DNA of 64,000 nt from Maricaulis maris. GTDB taxonomy: Bacteria; Pseudomonadota; Alphaproteobacteria; Caulobacterales; Maricaulaceae. The first letter of the stretch is position 1. Every line of letters starts with the position of its first letter. Below, in pieces: positions 1 to 9,348 of this stretch. Under the pieces are notes generated by a model, which saw only the letters and a program-made list of their open reading frames with translations, was not told where the DNA came from and searched no databases. The position numbers and the translations under genes were made by a program. Location: positions 246,158 to 310,157 of the forward strand of contig NZ_RBIM01000003.1 in the NCBI RefSeq assembly GCF_003634045.1. Reading direction: 5' to 3'.

Positions 1-1643
1 TCGCCTCCGACATGGATGGTGTTGGTCGCCTCCGGCTCTTGCCGGTCCCATGTGCGGGTATGGTAGGCGCCGGACGCGATGACGAGCTTCACACGCGAGC
101 CCGGTGAAAAGATCATGCTTGTCGGCCAGATCTCGAACTCGACGGGATAGACCTCGCCGGCGACCAGGGGTTCGATCCGGTCGTGCGCGAGCCAGGGCCG
201 CGACGGTGTCGACATTTCCGGATCGAGACGCCGCTGCGATGCGCGGAGACGACCACGCGTCAGCCTTTCCTCGGTGCCGTCCGGGTGAACGATGTAGACA
301 TCGGCGTGAATATTCATGTCGTCCCGACTGGTGGAAACCCACAGTCCGGCCATGATCTCGCCGGTGATTTCAGTTTCCGCCTCAAAGGGTTCGGACACGA
401 AGGTCGCCATCCCGGCCGGAATGATCTCGTCATGCTGATCGATCGCGGGCGACATGTAATCGACACGTCCGGTCCGCCCCGGCGCTGACGGTGACAGCCC
501 GCCGTCCGAGGTCAGGTGAAGACGCTGATAATCGGTGCGCGCAATCGGCCACTCATTTTCAGAGCGCCATTCGAAATCCGCCGGATCGGCCACACTTCTC
601 CGGATGGCCAGACGGACCGGCGGCTCGTCGAGCAGGCCGGTATCGTGGCCCTTCAGCCAATGATCAAAGAAGGCAAGCTGGGTCTGGAAGCCCTCTTCCG
701 AATAAAACGCGTCCTGGTGTCCGCCGGTATGGATGCGCAAATAGCGGTGTTCCGACGCCGCAAGCTTGTAGCCTTCGGTATTGCCGCGGAAGTGCTGCGC
801 GCCATAAAATCCGGTCCAGTTGCCGGCACTGAGCACCGGTACTGTCAGATCTTCCCAGATCGGACGGCGAGCCTCCCAGAAGGGACCGTCCAAACGGTGC
901 CGCATCAGTTCAAACAGGAAGCTGTTCCCGAAGGCATCAGGATCATTATTGTCCCAGCCACGCAGAATGTTGTCGTACATGACACCATTGTACCAGTTGA
1001 CCAGGAAGGCGTAGCTCAGGATTCCCCCTTGAAACACGCCGTCGCGGTACTGGTCGGAAAATCCCTCCCAGGGAATGATGGCCCGCAGCGAGGGGGGCTG
1101 AAGACTGGCCACCCGCCATTGGTTGATCGCCATGTAGGAAATGCCGGACAGGCCGACATTGCCATTGCTCCAGGATTGGTCGCCGGCCCACTCGATGGCG
1201 TCATAAAAATCCTCCGCCTCGCGCGCCGACAGCGGTTCGAATATGCCGGGTGACTGTCCGGTGCCGCGGGTATCAACCCGCACAATCACATAGCCATAGG
1301 GCACCCACCGGTCCGGATTCGGGGTTTCCCAGTTCTGGTTTTCGGTGGACAGGGCATCAATGCCCTCCCACGGCCGCCATGGCATGTCCTTTTGATAGGC
1401 CGTCATCGACATGATGACCGGCAAGGCTTCATCCGTGTCGGGACGAAAGACATCGCCGCGCAATGTCGTACCGTCGCGCGTGACGATTTCGACATTCCGC
1501 TCGATGATCATCCCTGTATAGCTGGGCGTCGAGACCGGGTCGGCCGCCATGGCCAAACCTGACAGTCCGAGCGCCAGGGCGATTCCTCCCCAAACGCATC
1601 CGAGACGATGCGCCAGGCTCTGCCGCTTCTTTAGTAACTCCAT
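1..1643 (-). CDS. CocE/NonD-family secreted alpha/beta hydrolase (3' end off window)
   Basis: Reads open without a stop for 547 codons from ATG 1643 to the left edge, so the C-terminus is missing. Residues 1-33 form a signal peptide (basic start, hydrophobic stretch, AMA cleavage site), so the enzyme is probably periplasmic or secreted. The nucleophile elbow GLSGISYMAINQW puts the catalytic Ser at about residue 169, following the VRVDTRGTGQSPG segment typical of X-Pro dipeptidyl-peptidase (S15)/CocE hydrolases. A likely catalytic His is in HTGGHQDAF, and the C-terminal jelly-roll domain begins after about residue 400. The family cleaves acyl esters, amides or proline dipeptides; the substrate here is unknown. 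It is divergent from the LytTR/TonB receptor genes and may process the ligand they import (inference). Confidence 0.9.
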   Translation of the reverse strand, partial: MELLKKRQSLAHRLGCVWGGIALALGLSGLAMAADPVSTPSYTGMIIERNVEIVTRDGTTLRGDVFRPDTDEALPVIMSMTAYQKDMPWRPWEGIDALSTENQNWETPNPDRWVPYGYVIVRVDTRGTGQSPGIFEPLSAREAEDFYDAIEWAGDQSWSNGNVGLSGISYMAINQWRVASLQPPSLRAIIPWEGFSDQYRDGVFQGGILSYAFLVNWYNGVMYDNILRGWDNNDPDAFGNSFLFELMRHRLDGPFWEARRPIWEDLTVPVLSAGNWTGFYGAQHFRGNTEGYKLAASEHRYLRIHTGGHQDAFYSEEGFQTQLAFFDHWLKGHDTGLLDEPPVRLAIRRSVADPADFEWRSENEWPIARTDYQRLHLTSDGGLSPSAPGRTGRVDYMSPAIDQHDEIIPAGMATFVSEPFEAETEITGEIMAGLWVSTSRDDMNIHADVYIVHPDGTEERLTRGRLRASQRRLDPEMSTPSRPWLAHDRIEPLVAGEVYPVEFEIWPTSMIFSPGSRVKLVIASGAYHTRTWDRQEPEATNTIHVGG

Positions 1644-1846
1644 GATCGAGTCCTTGATCGCAGTTTTTGAGACCAGCGGTACGGACATGCAAAGGTCCCC
1701 CGCCGCAGCCGGATACCCGGCCGAACAGATATCCAATGCGGGGCGGATGCGCGGGGATACCGGTTTTCCACGGATTGGCATCATCTGCGCACGAATTGAA
1801 CGCGCTTGCCGTTTCGGGATACCGTTCGGGTCGAGGGGACTGGTTC

Positions 1847-2755
1847 ATGACGTCTTGGCGTGACAATTCAAACCGTGTTTTGCGGCCCGTCTTGTGGTTT
1901 TCGGGGCTGACCATTGTCGTCGCGGAGTCGACCCTGAATGCCGGTCCGCTGGCCGGTGCCGCGCCCCTGCTGACCTACATGTTCTGGATCGGAATACTCG
2001 GCCTGGCCGTGGGCGCCGCATTCACGAGCATTGCCGTGTTCGACGGCCTGGCCCGGCGCGCGGTGATTCATCCCTTGGTGCACGGTGCCGGCGTCGCGCT
2101 GTTGACCATCGTCATATTCGCGCCATTCGCCGAAATTCTCGATATTGTCTTCGGGATCCAGTACCGCCCCTTGGTCTCCACCGGTGACAGCTGGGAGCGA
2201 CTGACCGGGTTTGCCGCCGCCACGCTCAATGAGGCCCAGGCCGCCGGCCTCCGGCTAGCCGTGCTGACCGCCGCGGTCCTGGACCTGCGCCGGTTGAGCC
2301 GCGGGCAAGCAATCACCAGCCGGACAGGCAGTCTGCCGGAAGAGTCCGAACCCATGCCGCTCGAAACCCGTGAGGATGCCGACGTATCTGCGCCCTCGAG
2401 CCATGTCGCCGCTTCGGACCCCGGCCGTTTCAGCGCCGGTTTTTTCAACCGGCTCGATGAGTCCTGTCGCGGGGAGTTGTGGGCCATTCAGGCCGAGCAC
2501 CATCATATCCTCGTAACCACTGACGCCGGGCGCGCCCGGCTGCGTTACCGGTTTTCCGACGCCTTGCAGGATGTGGCGGCGATCGATGGCGCTGCGGTAC
2601 ACCGCTCGCACTGGGTGTCCCGATGCGGCGTCCAGACGGTGATCCGGCGCGGACGCCAGCTCGAAATCGTCCTGAAAGACAGGTCGCGCATTCCCGTCAG
2701 CCGTTCGAACCGGGAGATTGCGCTGTCCCTATTGAACAAGGACAACGCGGCTTGA
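1847..2755 (+). CDS. Membrane-anchored LytTR-family transcriptional regulator 1
   Basis: A 302-residue protein from ATG 1847, chosen because a GAGGGG ribosome site lies about 10 bases upstream; the frame stays open further upstream but without membrane or domain signal. About four hydrophobic helices lie in residues 10-150, followed by a charged linker (155-200) and a C-terminal LytTR DNA-binding domain (about 205-300) with the features HHHILVTT, YRFSDAL, VHRSHWVSR and RIPVSRSN. LytTR domains bind direct repeats in promoters. With no receiver domain, the membrane part is presumably the sensor. The stop is one base before the next gene's frame, and the neighbour has the same layout, suggesting tandem duplication and a shared target, perhaps the receptor gene downstream (inference). 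Confidence 0.85.
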   Translation: MTSWRDNSNRVLRPVLWFSGLTIVVAESTLNAGPLAGAAPLLTYMFWIGILGLAVGAAFTSIAVFDGLARRAVIHPLVHGAGVALLTIVIFAPFAEILDIVFGIQYRPLVSTGDSWERLTGFAAATLNEAQAAGLRLAVLTAAVLDLRRLSRGQAITSRTGSLPEESEPMPLETREDADVSAPSSHVAASDPGRFSAGFFNRLDESCRGELWAIQAEHHHILVTTDAGRARLRYRFSDALQDVAAIDGAAVHRSHWVSRCGVQTVIRRGRQLEIVLKDRSRIPVSRSNREIALSLLNKDNAA

Positions 2756-2789
2756 CGTGGCCTGGGTAAGCAGGGAGCATCGGCATGTG

Positions 2790-3632
2790 ATGTACCCGAC
2801 AAGCGAAACCCGATTGCAGGATCAACTGCGTGGCGGGGGGTGGCTGGTTCCTCCAGCGATCCTTTTGCTTGTTTTCGTGGCCGTCCAGGCGCCGCCGCTG
2901 CAAGCCCTGACTGGCCGGCCGGCCGCGCTTTTTCTGGCGATGGAACTTGTGTGCCTGTGGGGCGGGGTGACTGCGGCGCTGACCGGCCTGCTGCGGAATG
3001 CGCGTATCGCGTCCGCGCCTGTTCCGGTTCAGGCGGTCTTGTCGGGGCTGCTGGGGGCGATCATCGCGGCCCCCTTCTCGTCAGGACTGGATGTCGTTCT
3101 TGGAATGTCGGACGTTCTGGCCATCCCCGATCACCTGGCGTGGGACCGCATAGCGACCTTTGCTGCCGAGACCGTCCATGAAGTCCAAGTTCTGGCTCTT
3201 CCCTCCCTGGCGCTTGCGCCAATACTGATCGCAGTGCGCCAAAGCGGGCTGCGCCGGGCAGCGGGCCCATCGACGCAAGCGCGCCTTGATCAACCCCTGT
3301 CGCAGACCGGCAGCGCGGACGGACTTCTGTCCAGGCTGGGCAAGGGGCGCGCGCAGGTCATCAACATGGTCGAGGCGCAACAACACTATGTGCTTGTGCA
3401 CACCGATACCGGCGCGGAAATGGTGCACTACCGTTTCGGTGACGCGCTCGCGGAGCTGGCGAGCCAGGACGGGCTCCAGGTGCACCGCTCCTTCTGGATT
3501 GCCCGCCATGCCATTGCCGCGGTCCGACGGGACGGACGTCGCTGGTATGTCGAGACCCTCGACAATCGGCGAATACCGGTCAGCCGCCCGCATGTCGAAA
3601 GCGTGAAAAAGCTCGACCTCCCATTGTCCTGA
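2790..3632 (+). CDS. Membrane-anchored LytTR-family transcriptional regulator 2
   Basis: A 280-residue protein from ATG 2790; GTG 2787 is equally possible, with CAGGGAG at 2771-2777 as ribosome site. Four hydrophobic segments fill residues 15-155, then a linker, then a LytTR domain at about 190-275 (HYVLVHTDTG, YRFGDALAEL, VHRSFWIAR, RIPVSRPH). It is a paralogue of the preceding gene: the membrane halves share a W-x-R, FAAxT, ExQ pattern before the last helix. The two sit head to tail within 35 bases and are surely cotranscribed. The probable role is signal-responsive control of the adjacent TonB receptor and perhaps of the divergent hydrolase; no binding site has been proven. Confidence 0.85.
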   Translation: MYPTSETRLQDQLRGGGWLVPPAILLLVFVAVQAPPLQALTGRPAALFLAMELVCLWGGVTAALTGLLRNARIASAPVPVQAVLSGLLGAIIAAPFSSGLDVVLGMSDVLAIPDHLAWDRIATFAAETVHEVQVLALPSLALAPILIAVRQSGLRRAAGPSTQARLDQPLSQTGSADGLLSRLGKGRAQVINMVEAQQHYVLVHTDTGAEMVHYRFGDALAELASQDGLQVHRSFWIARHAIAAVRRDGRRWYVETLDNRRIPVSRPHVESVKKLDLPLS

Positions 3633-3732
3633 ACGCCTGCATCACCTGACGTGGTCACCGCACACGTCGCCAACCGGGCCATTTCTTGTCCGTTCGGGCG
3701 ACATCAACGGGACTTGGGCAAGGTTGGTGAAA

Positions 3733-3754
3733 ATTGCGGGTCCGCCCGTGCAAT
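3733..3754. promoter_or_regulatory. Imperfect 22-bp palindrome upstream of TonB receptor gene
   Basis: Outer arms ATTGC and GCAAT flank inner arms GGG and CCC about 150 bases upstream of the receptor start, in the 253-base gap after the second LytTR gene. Another inverted pair, GACGTG-N9-CACGTC, lies at 3648-3668. Either could be an operator; LytTR proteins usually bind direct repeats, so the assignment is open. Confidence 0.3.
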
Positions 3755-3885
3755 CAAGATGGAAGCGGTACTCCGTGGCTAGTTGCCTCGCCCCCTGGTC
3801 ATTCATCCGCACGAATCGGGAGGTGGCCGGAACACAAAACAGCCGCCCCGGAACAGGGTGACGGCGTTGAGGGGAGACTTAGACC

Positions 3886-6138
3886 TTGAACACGAACATT
3901 GATTGCCGACCGGTTCACCGCCGCCGGCCCGTTTCCAGCAAATCCCGGTTGATCCTGGGCGTCGGCCTGACGGCGCTCGCCGTCGCAACGGGTCCGGCGC
4001 CGCTCGCCTGGTCGCAGGATGATGACACCCACACTGACGACGCGCAGGTCGACCGGATCGTCGTGACCGCCCAACGCCGGGAACAGGACGTTCAGGACGT
4101 TGCAATCTCGCTCACGGTTGTGGGCGGCGGCGAACTGGAAGAGCGCGGCGTCCAGTCGACCCAGGGCTTGCAGGACTTCGTTGCCGGCCTGTCCATCACA
4201 TCATCACAAGTGAACAATCCGGCTTACTCCATTCGCGGCATCGGCTTTGCCAATGACGACGTCTCGTCGGATTCCGGCGTTGGCGTGTTTCTGGACGACG
4301 TCTATCTTCCACGCGCGTCCAGCGCCAACCTGTCCATGCTCGATGTCGAACGCGTCGAAGTCCTCAAAGGGCCCCAGGGCACCCTGTTCGGCCGCAACAC
4401 GATCGGCGGTTCGATCAACATCATCACCCGGAAGCCGTCCAACACGTTTGAAAGCACGCTCAACGCGGAGGTCGGCAATCTGGGAGCCATCAATCTCGGC
4501 GGCTATGCCAGCGGCCCCCTTGTCGAAGACCGCCTCTTTATCGGCGTCTCGGCAATGAGCCGGCAACGCGACGGCTATATGACCAATCTTTTCGACGGGC
4601 AGGATGGCCGCCGTATCGACACCACCGCCGCGCGCCTGACACTGCGCTGGACCCCCACGACCCATTCGGAACTCCTGTTGAGCGCGGATATGGAAGAGAC
4701 CCGGCCCGGCCCGAACCTCAAGAGCGTCGGCCCGGACGGCCCGTTCCAGATGCGTGACATCACGGTCGAGGTCCCCCCGAGCGACCCGGTCTTCTCGGCC
4801 AATGTCGATGACCCCGGCAATGAATGGCTGGATGCCCACGGCTATATGGGACGCTTCACCCTTGAGGGCGAGGCGACGACATTCGTGGCCATCGCGGGCG
4901 TGCGGTCGAGTGAGACGTTTTTCCGCGAGGATATTGACGGCTCACCGCTGTCGCAGGTCGCGGAGCAGCAGGCCGAACGGTCGGATTCTCGCACGGCCGA
5001 GCTGCGGTTATCATCGACGGACGGTGGATCCGCATCGATGGGGGGCCGTCTGCACTGGACTTCCGGACTGTTCCATTTCCACGAAGAAGCCGACAAGCAC
5101 GTGCTGTTCGAACTGCCGCTCTTTGCCCCGTTCGGCATTGCCGGCACATCCGTCACACATGCGGTGGAAACCGACGCCTTCGCGGCCTACGGGCAGGCCA
5201 GCTATGACCTGACAGACCGGCTCGGCGTCACGGTCGGTGCGCGCTGGACCCGCGAGACCAAGGATTTCTCCGCGACCGGCGAAGGTATACCCCAAGGCTC
5301 TGAGGGGCCGGGCAACCCGCTGATTGAAGAGGTCATTGATGCCCGCACCTCCCGCACCTGGGAGGACACCTCCTTCCGGTTCGGACTGGACTATGACGTG
5401 TCCAGCAACATCCTGCTGTACTTCAATCTGGCCCAGGGCTTCAAAAGTGGCGGTTTCAACGGCCAGCCCGTGACCAATGCCGATGCGCTCATGGGTTTCG
5501 AGCCGGAATATGCCGAACAGATCGAGCTCGGCTGGCGGTCGGACCTGTTCGACAACCGGCTCCGGATCAACGGCGCCATCTACCAAACGGACTACCAGGA
5601 CCTGCAGATTTCGGCGGTCCCGGATATCGGCAGCCCCTTCACCGCCAATGCCGCCAACGCGGAAGTGACCGGGTTTGAACTCGAGTATTCCTGGTCTCCG
5701 ACGCCCAACCTCACCCTGTCGGGATCGACCGCCTATATAGACGCCACGTTCAAGGACTTCACCGTGTTCGAACAAGGCGCATTGCGGGTTCGCGACGGCG
5801 AGCGGATGCGGGGGATTCCTGAATGGACCACCTCCCTGAGCGGCCAATACGTGCAGGCCATCCCGCAGGGCACGCTGATCTTCCGGGGTGACTATGTCTG
5901 GCAGGACGAAAGGGTTTCCAATGATCAGGACATCCACGCCCCCGCTTGGGACCGGACGGATCTACGCGTGACCTATCTGTCCCCGGATGACCGGTGGAGC
6001 CTGTCGGCCTGGGCGCGCAATGTCTTCGATGAGGTCTATTGGCTGAGGGTCGGTCCTGAAGTCACGGCACCGGCCTCCATGCGCCGGGCTCTTGAGCCGC
6101 CTCAGACCTTTGGTGTTTCGCTTCAGGTCAATCTCTAG
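3886..6138 (+). CDS. TonB-dependent outer-membrane receptor
   Basis: A 750-residue protein with a probable TTG start (GAGGGG upstream, spacing about 11; no nearby in-frame ATG). Residues 1-43 are a signal peptide. The TonB box region VDRIVVTAQRREQDVQDV is followed by the plug domain (about 60-175, with SIRGIGF and VEVLKGPQGTLFGRN) and a 22-strand barrel ending in FGVSLQVNL with an aromatic-rich final strand. The segment RNTIGGSINIITRKP is typical of the plug end in the large Sphingomonas/Caulobacter receptor group. It imports a scarce ligand (siderophore, sugar, peptide or vitamin) using the proton-motive force through TonB; the ligand cannot be told from sequence. LytTR genes sit upstream rather than the usual FecR/sigma pair, so control is probably by them. 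Confidence 0.95.
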   Translation: MNTNIDCRPVHRRRPVSSKSRLILGVGLTALAVATGPAPLAWSQDDDTHTDDAQVDRIVVTAQRREQDVQDVAISLTVVGGGELEERGVQSTQGLQDFVAGLSITSSQVNNPAYSIRGIGFANDDVSSDSGVGVFLDDVYLPRASSANLSMLDVERVEVLKGPQGTLFGRNTIGGSINIITRKPSNTFESTLNAEVGNLGAINLGGYASGPLVEDRLFIGVSAMSRQRDGYMTNLFDGQDGRRIDTTAARLTLRWTPTTHSELLLSADMEETRPGPNLKSVGPDGPFQMRDITVEVPPSDPVFSANVDDPGNEWLDAHGYMGRFTLEGEATTFVAIAGVRSSETFFREDIDGSPLSQVAEQQAERSDSRTAELRLSSTDGGSASMGGRLHWTSGLFHFHEEADKHVLFELPLFAPFGIAGTSVTHAVETDAFAAYGQASYDLTDRLGVTVGARWTRETKDFSATGEGIPQGSEGPGNPLIEEVIDARTSRTWEDTSFRFGLDYDVSSNILLYFNLAQGFKSGGFNGQPVTNADALMGFEPEYAEQIELGWRSDLFDNRLRINGAIYQTDYQDLQISAVPDIGSPFTANAANAEVTGFELEYSWSPTPNLTLSGSTAYIDATFKDFTVFEQGALRVRDGERMRGIPEWTTSLSGQYVQAIPQGTLIFRGDYVWQDERVSNDQDIHAPAWDRTDLRVTYLSPDDRWSLSAWARNVFDEVYWLRVGPEVTAPASMRRALEPPQTFGVSLQVNL

Positions 6139-6147
6139 ACAATCAGC

Positions 6148-6178
6148 CTGCCCCCCGCCGCGCATGCGCGGGGGGCAG
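6148..6178. terminator. Strong hairpin between convergent receptor and tdk genes
   Basis: Arms CTGCCCCCCGC (6148-6158) and GCGGGGGGCAG (6168-6178) pair over 11 bp with a 9-base loop, ten bases after the receptor stop and before the end of the convergent tdk. No T-run follows on either strand, so it is a transcription barrier or RNA-stabilising hairpin rather than a canonical intrinsic terminator. Confidence 0.5.
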
Positions 6179-6287
6179 CACAGTTTCCGCGAATTGATCG
6201 GCACGCCAAACCTCGCCTCGCCTGGCCGTCACACGAACCCGCGACCGGTTTCGCCCCGCCGCGCGCCTGCCACAACATCTCAACGCC

Positions 6288-6878
6288 CTATCCCGCCAGG
6301 GCCTCGCGGAAATGTTTGCGGCACAGGGACACATAGTCTGACTTTTCGACGGCGACCTGTTCGCCTTCCGCAATGGCCGTGCCGGACGCATCGCGGCGCA
6401 AATTCATGGTCGCCTTGCGGCCGCAATGGCAGACGGTGCGGACTTCACGCAGATGATCGGCCAAGGCCAGTAACTGGGCCGAGCCGGGGAAAAGTGCGCC
6501 GCGAAAATCAGTGCGCAACCCGTAACACAGCACCGGCAGGCCGAGATCATCGACCACACGGGCCAGATCAAGCACCTGGTCGGCCGTGAGAAATTGCGCC
6601 TCATCGAGAAATACAGCGTCGAGGGGACCGTCGGCCTGGCGCGCGGCAATGGCGGCGAAAACGGCGGTATCGGGCCGGTAGATGTGGGCCGGCGCACGCA
6701 GGCCGATGCGGGATTCGATCTCGCCCATGGTGTCGGACGGCGCAGCGGCGTGGTGAACCGAGGTCCACAGCATGACCTGCATACCGCGTTCGCGGTAGTT
6801 GTGCGCCGCCTGCAGCAAGATCGCCGACTTGCCCGCATTCATCGCGGAATAGGTGAAGTAGAGCTTGGACATCGCCAA
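6288..6878 (-). CDS. tdk: Thymidine kinase (type II)
   Basis: 196 residues, the usual length of bacterial thymidine kinase. It phosphorylates thymidine to dTMP in the salvage pathway using ATP. The P-loop SAMNAGKS is near the N-terminus, the Walker B-like VFLDEAQFL is in mid-protein, and the lasso/lid segment has EKSDYVSLCRKHF near the end. Structural zinc ligands are visible in CHCG and CRKHF. ATG 6878 and ATG 6872 (MSKLYF) are both possible; the second matches most homologues. It is convergent with the TonB receptor and probably monocistronic. Confidence 0.96.
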   Translation of the reverse strand: MAMSKLYFTYSAMNAGKSAILLQAAHNYRERGMQVMLWTSVHHAAAPSDTMGEIESRIGLRAPAHIYRPDTAVFAAIAARQADGPLDAVFLDEAQFLTADQVLDLARVVDDLGLPVLCYGLRTDFRGALFPGSAQLLALADHLREVRTVCHCGRKATMNLRRDASGTAIAEGEQVAVEKSDYVSLCRKHFREALAG

Positions 6879-6960
6879 TCGCTAACGCGATTCCAGCACC
6901 GGGGCAGGCTGCAGCTGCACCGGAACGGTCGGCCTCCAGGGACGAGCGGACGGACAGGTC

Positions 6961-7398
6961 TCAGCTCCGCGCCTGCAGCCGCCGGACCAGAAGGAGGGCC
7001 AGGACCGCCAGCACGATGAGATCGACCATATTGGTGACGAGATCAGCAAACCCGGTCCAGACGGTATTGCTGACATCCGGCAGCCGGATCGAGGTGTAGG
7101 CGATCCAGATCGCGGTATCGACGATAAAGGCGCTGGCGTAACAGCCCAGTGCGGCGCCGGGCCGGCCCAGCCAGAGCAGGGCCGCCGCCGCGCCATAGCC
7201 CAGCACATAACCCAGCCAGGGCAGCAGCATCAGGGGCGGACCGCTGGCGAAAAAGACTGTCATCACCGGATCGGTCACAACCCATCCGGCGAACACCGCA
7301 ACACCAAACCCCCACACACCGAGCGCATAGAGCGCCCGGATCAGGATGACAGCACCCAGCAGGCGAGCAAATGCCGCCCCGCCGATTGATTGCAACAT
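6961..7398 (-). CDS. Small four-helix membrane protein, unknown function
   Basis: 145 residues from ATG 7398, which has GAGG five bases upstream; longer in-frame versions start without a ribosome site. Four hydrophobic helices (about 10-40, 50-72, 80-100, 115-138) and a short basic tail RRLQARS indicate an inner-membrane protein. I recognise no family motif. It lies between tdk and a chemotaxis receptor, all on the minus strand but with gaps too large to imply one operon. Confidence 0.7.
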   Translation of the reverse strand: MLQSIGGAAFARLLGAVILIRALYALGVWGFGVAVFAGWVVTDPVMTVFFASGPPLMLLPWLGYVLGYGAAAALLWLGRPGAALGCYASAFIVDTAIWIAYTSIRLPDVSNTVWTGFADLVTNMVDLIVLAVLALLLVRRLQARS

Positions 7399-7520
7399 GG
7401 AGACCTCGTCCCGACAATTGCCGGCAGGATAGGCGGAATCGCGGTCCACGAACACCATGGCGCGTCATTGCCCGGCGCCCGCCCGCTTCCTGGATGTCCG
7501 GTCTCCCGGGTATCCGGGTG

Positions 7521-9011
7521 TCAGGCGGCCCGGCTTTCCGACAGCGACTGCGCGGCGGCGGCGATCTCATTGGCCGAGACCTGCAGGGCCTCATTGCCAC
7601 GCGCGATTTCAGTGACGGCATCGGATACCAGCGACACATCAGACGCCGCCTCGCCCATATTGCGGCTGATGTCCTGGGTCACGGCGACCTGTTCCTCCAC
7701 CGCCGCGGAGATGCCCGAGGCGATCTCCTCGATCTGGCCGATGACGCTGCCGATCCGCGTGATGGCCTGCACCGCGCCAGCAGTATTGTCCTGTACCGCG
7801 GTGATCTGCTTGGTGATGTTCTCGATTGCATTGGCGGTCTGGCCGGCGAGATTTTTCACCTCGGACGCCACGACCGCAAAACCCTTGCCGGCTTCGCCCG
7901 CCCGGGCCGCCTCGATGGTAGCGTTGAGGGCAAGAAGATTGGTCTGCTCGGCAATGGAATTGATCAACTCGACCACCTGGCCGATCGATTGCGCCGCCGT
8001 CGACAGCGTATCCATGACGTCCGCGGTCTGCCGGGTCTCGCCGACCGCCTCCTTGGCAACATTGAGGGCTCCGGTCACTTGCTGCCCGACCTCCTGGAAC
8101 GAGGCCGACAATTCCTCGGCTGCCGCAGCGACACTCTGGACCATCTGCGCCGCCTTTCCCGATGCGGTCGATGCCGACGTTGTCTTGGTGCCAGCCTCGG
8201 CGATGTTTCGGGAAACCGTCTCCAGCCCCTTGCCGACCTGTTGACGCACGTGGTCACGGTGTTGGCGCGCATGCACCGACGCCGTCACATCGATCGCCAG
8301 CTTGATGACACTGATCGGCTTGCCATCAAGATCAACGACCGGATTGTAGGTCGCCTGGAGCCAAATTTCGGAACCATCCTTGCGGTAGCGGCAATACTCG
8401 CCAGACTGGAAGTTTCCGGCTCGCAAGCTTTCCCAGAATTCGCGATAGGCCGCGGTCCTGACATGCTCCGGATCACAGAAAATGGCGTGGTGCTGCCCCT
8501 CCACCTCGGCGGGGGAATACCCCATCGCCTCACCGAACGCCGCATTGGCGGCCAGGACATTGCCCTGCATGTCGAACCGGATCATCGCCTGGGAACGCTC
8601 GATGGCTTCCATCGTGCTCTGGAACTTGAAACGCCGGACCCGGCTCTCGGTGATGTCCGAGGCCAGTTTGACAATCCGCACCACCTTGCCGGCACTATCG
8701 GTCACCGGGTTGTAGGTCGCCTGGATCCAGACCGACTGGCCGTCCTTGCGGATACGGCAGAATTCTTCGGAATGGAATTTGCCGGCGCGCAGATCGTCCC
8801 AGAAACGGATATAGGACTCGCTGTCAGCGTCGCCATCCTGCACGAACATGCGATGTTTGCGGCCGATGATCTCGTCAGGCTGATAGCCCATCACCTGGCA
8901 AAAATTGGCATTGGCTTCGATTATGGTGCTGTCAGGCCTGAAGCTGATCACGGCGTAGGCGTTGTGAAGCGCGTTCAGTACGGCTCGGTCAGAAGAAGCA
9001 AAAAGTCCCAT
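7521..9011 (-). CDS. Soluble methyl-accepting chemotaxis protein with two PAS domains
   Basis: 496 residues from ATG 9011 (GAGG nine bases upstream; earlier in-frame ATGs lack one). Two tandem PAS/PAC modules occupy about 10-128 and 132-252; each ends with a near-identical PAC signature ([18 protein letters not shown]). The signalling domain follows, with the hairpin tip [19 protein letters not shown] and [17 protein letters not shown] that bind CheA/CheW. There is no transmembrane segment, so this is a cytoplasmic receptor, probably sensing redox, oxygen or a small ligand through PAS-bound cofactor, in the manner of Aer/McpB. Similar two-PAS receptors are common in Caulobacterales and Rhizobiales. 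A CtrA-like box lies upstream. Confidence 0.93.
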   Translation of the reverse strand: MGLFASSDRAVLNALHNAYAVISFRPDSTIIEANANFCQVMGYQPDEIIGRKHRMFVQDGDADSESYIRFWDDLRAGKFHSEEFCRIRKDGQSVWIQATYNPVTDSAGKVVRIVKLASDITESRVRRFKFQSTMEAIERSQAMIRFDMQGNVLAANAAFGEAMGYSPAEVEGQHHAIFCDPEHVRTAAYREFWESLRAGNFQSGEYCRYRKDGSEIWLQATYNPVVDLDGKPISVIKLAIDVTASVHARQHRDHVRQQVGKGLETVSRNIAEAGTKTTSASTASGKAAQMVQSVAAAAEELSASFQEVGQQVTGALNVAKEAVGETRQTADVMDTLSTAAQSIGQVVELINSIAEQTNLLALNATIEAARAGEAGKGFAVVASEVKNLAGQTANAIENITKQITAVQDNTAGAVQAITRIGSVIGQIEEIASGISAAVEEQVAVTQDISRNMGEAASDVSLVSDAVTEIARGNEALQVSANEIAAAAQSLSESRAA

Positions 9012-9064
9012 AGTCAACATCCTCATGGTTGCCACAGACCAATCACTCCCCAAAGTCGAGCCTG

Positions 9065-9079
9065 TTAATCATAACCTAA
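9065..9079. promoter_or_regulatory. CtrA-like box upstream of chemotaxis receptor gene
   Basis: TTAA-N7-CTAA, which on the gene's strand reads TTAG-N7-TTAAC: seven of eight key bases of the CtrA recognition motif. It lies 54-68 bases before the receptor start, in promoter range. CtrA governs motility and chemotaxis genes in many alphaproteobacteria; a single site of this length can occur by chance. Confidence 0.4.
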
Positions 9080-9348
9080 GCGGGTATTTGCGAACGAGGC
9101 GTAAACGGGTCCACACACCATCGTCATGAGTTATAATATATGACTATCACGTCCGCCCCGCGACACGCGCCCAAGCGTGCCGGAATGACCCGAACAACCG
9201 GGTTGATTTAACTTTGCAATCAAAGGTGTTGTCCCGCGCGCCCGCTTGCGCCCCACGGCCGGTCCGGTTTCACACCGGGAGTCGCCTGTCGCGTTCGGGA
9301 CACATCGCCGGGTCACCCGCGGATCGGGCACGGCGCTGGGCTACCCCC

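Noticed and set aside
165-185. GGTTCGATCC, like a tRNA T-arm
   Set aside because: No acceptor, D or anticodon arm fits around it; it lies within the CocE-type coding sequence.
7371-9068. Long plus-strand open frame of 565 codons opposite the chemotaxis receptor
   Set aside because: It is the mirror of a gene with clear PAS and signalling motifs; its own translation is Arg/His/Gly-rich with no domain, as expected from high-GC antisense.
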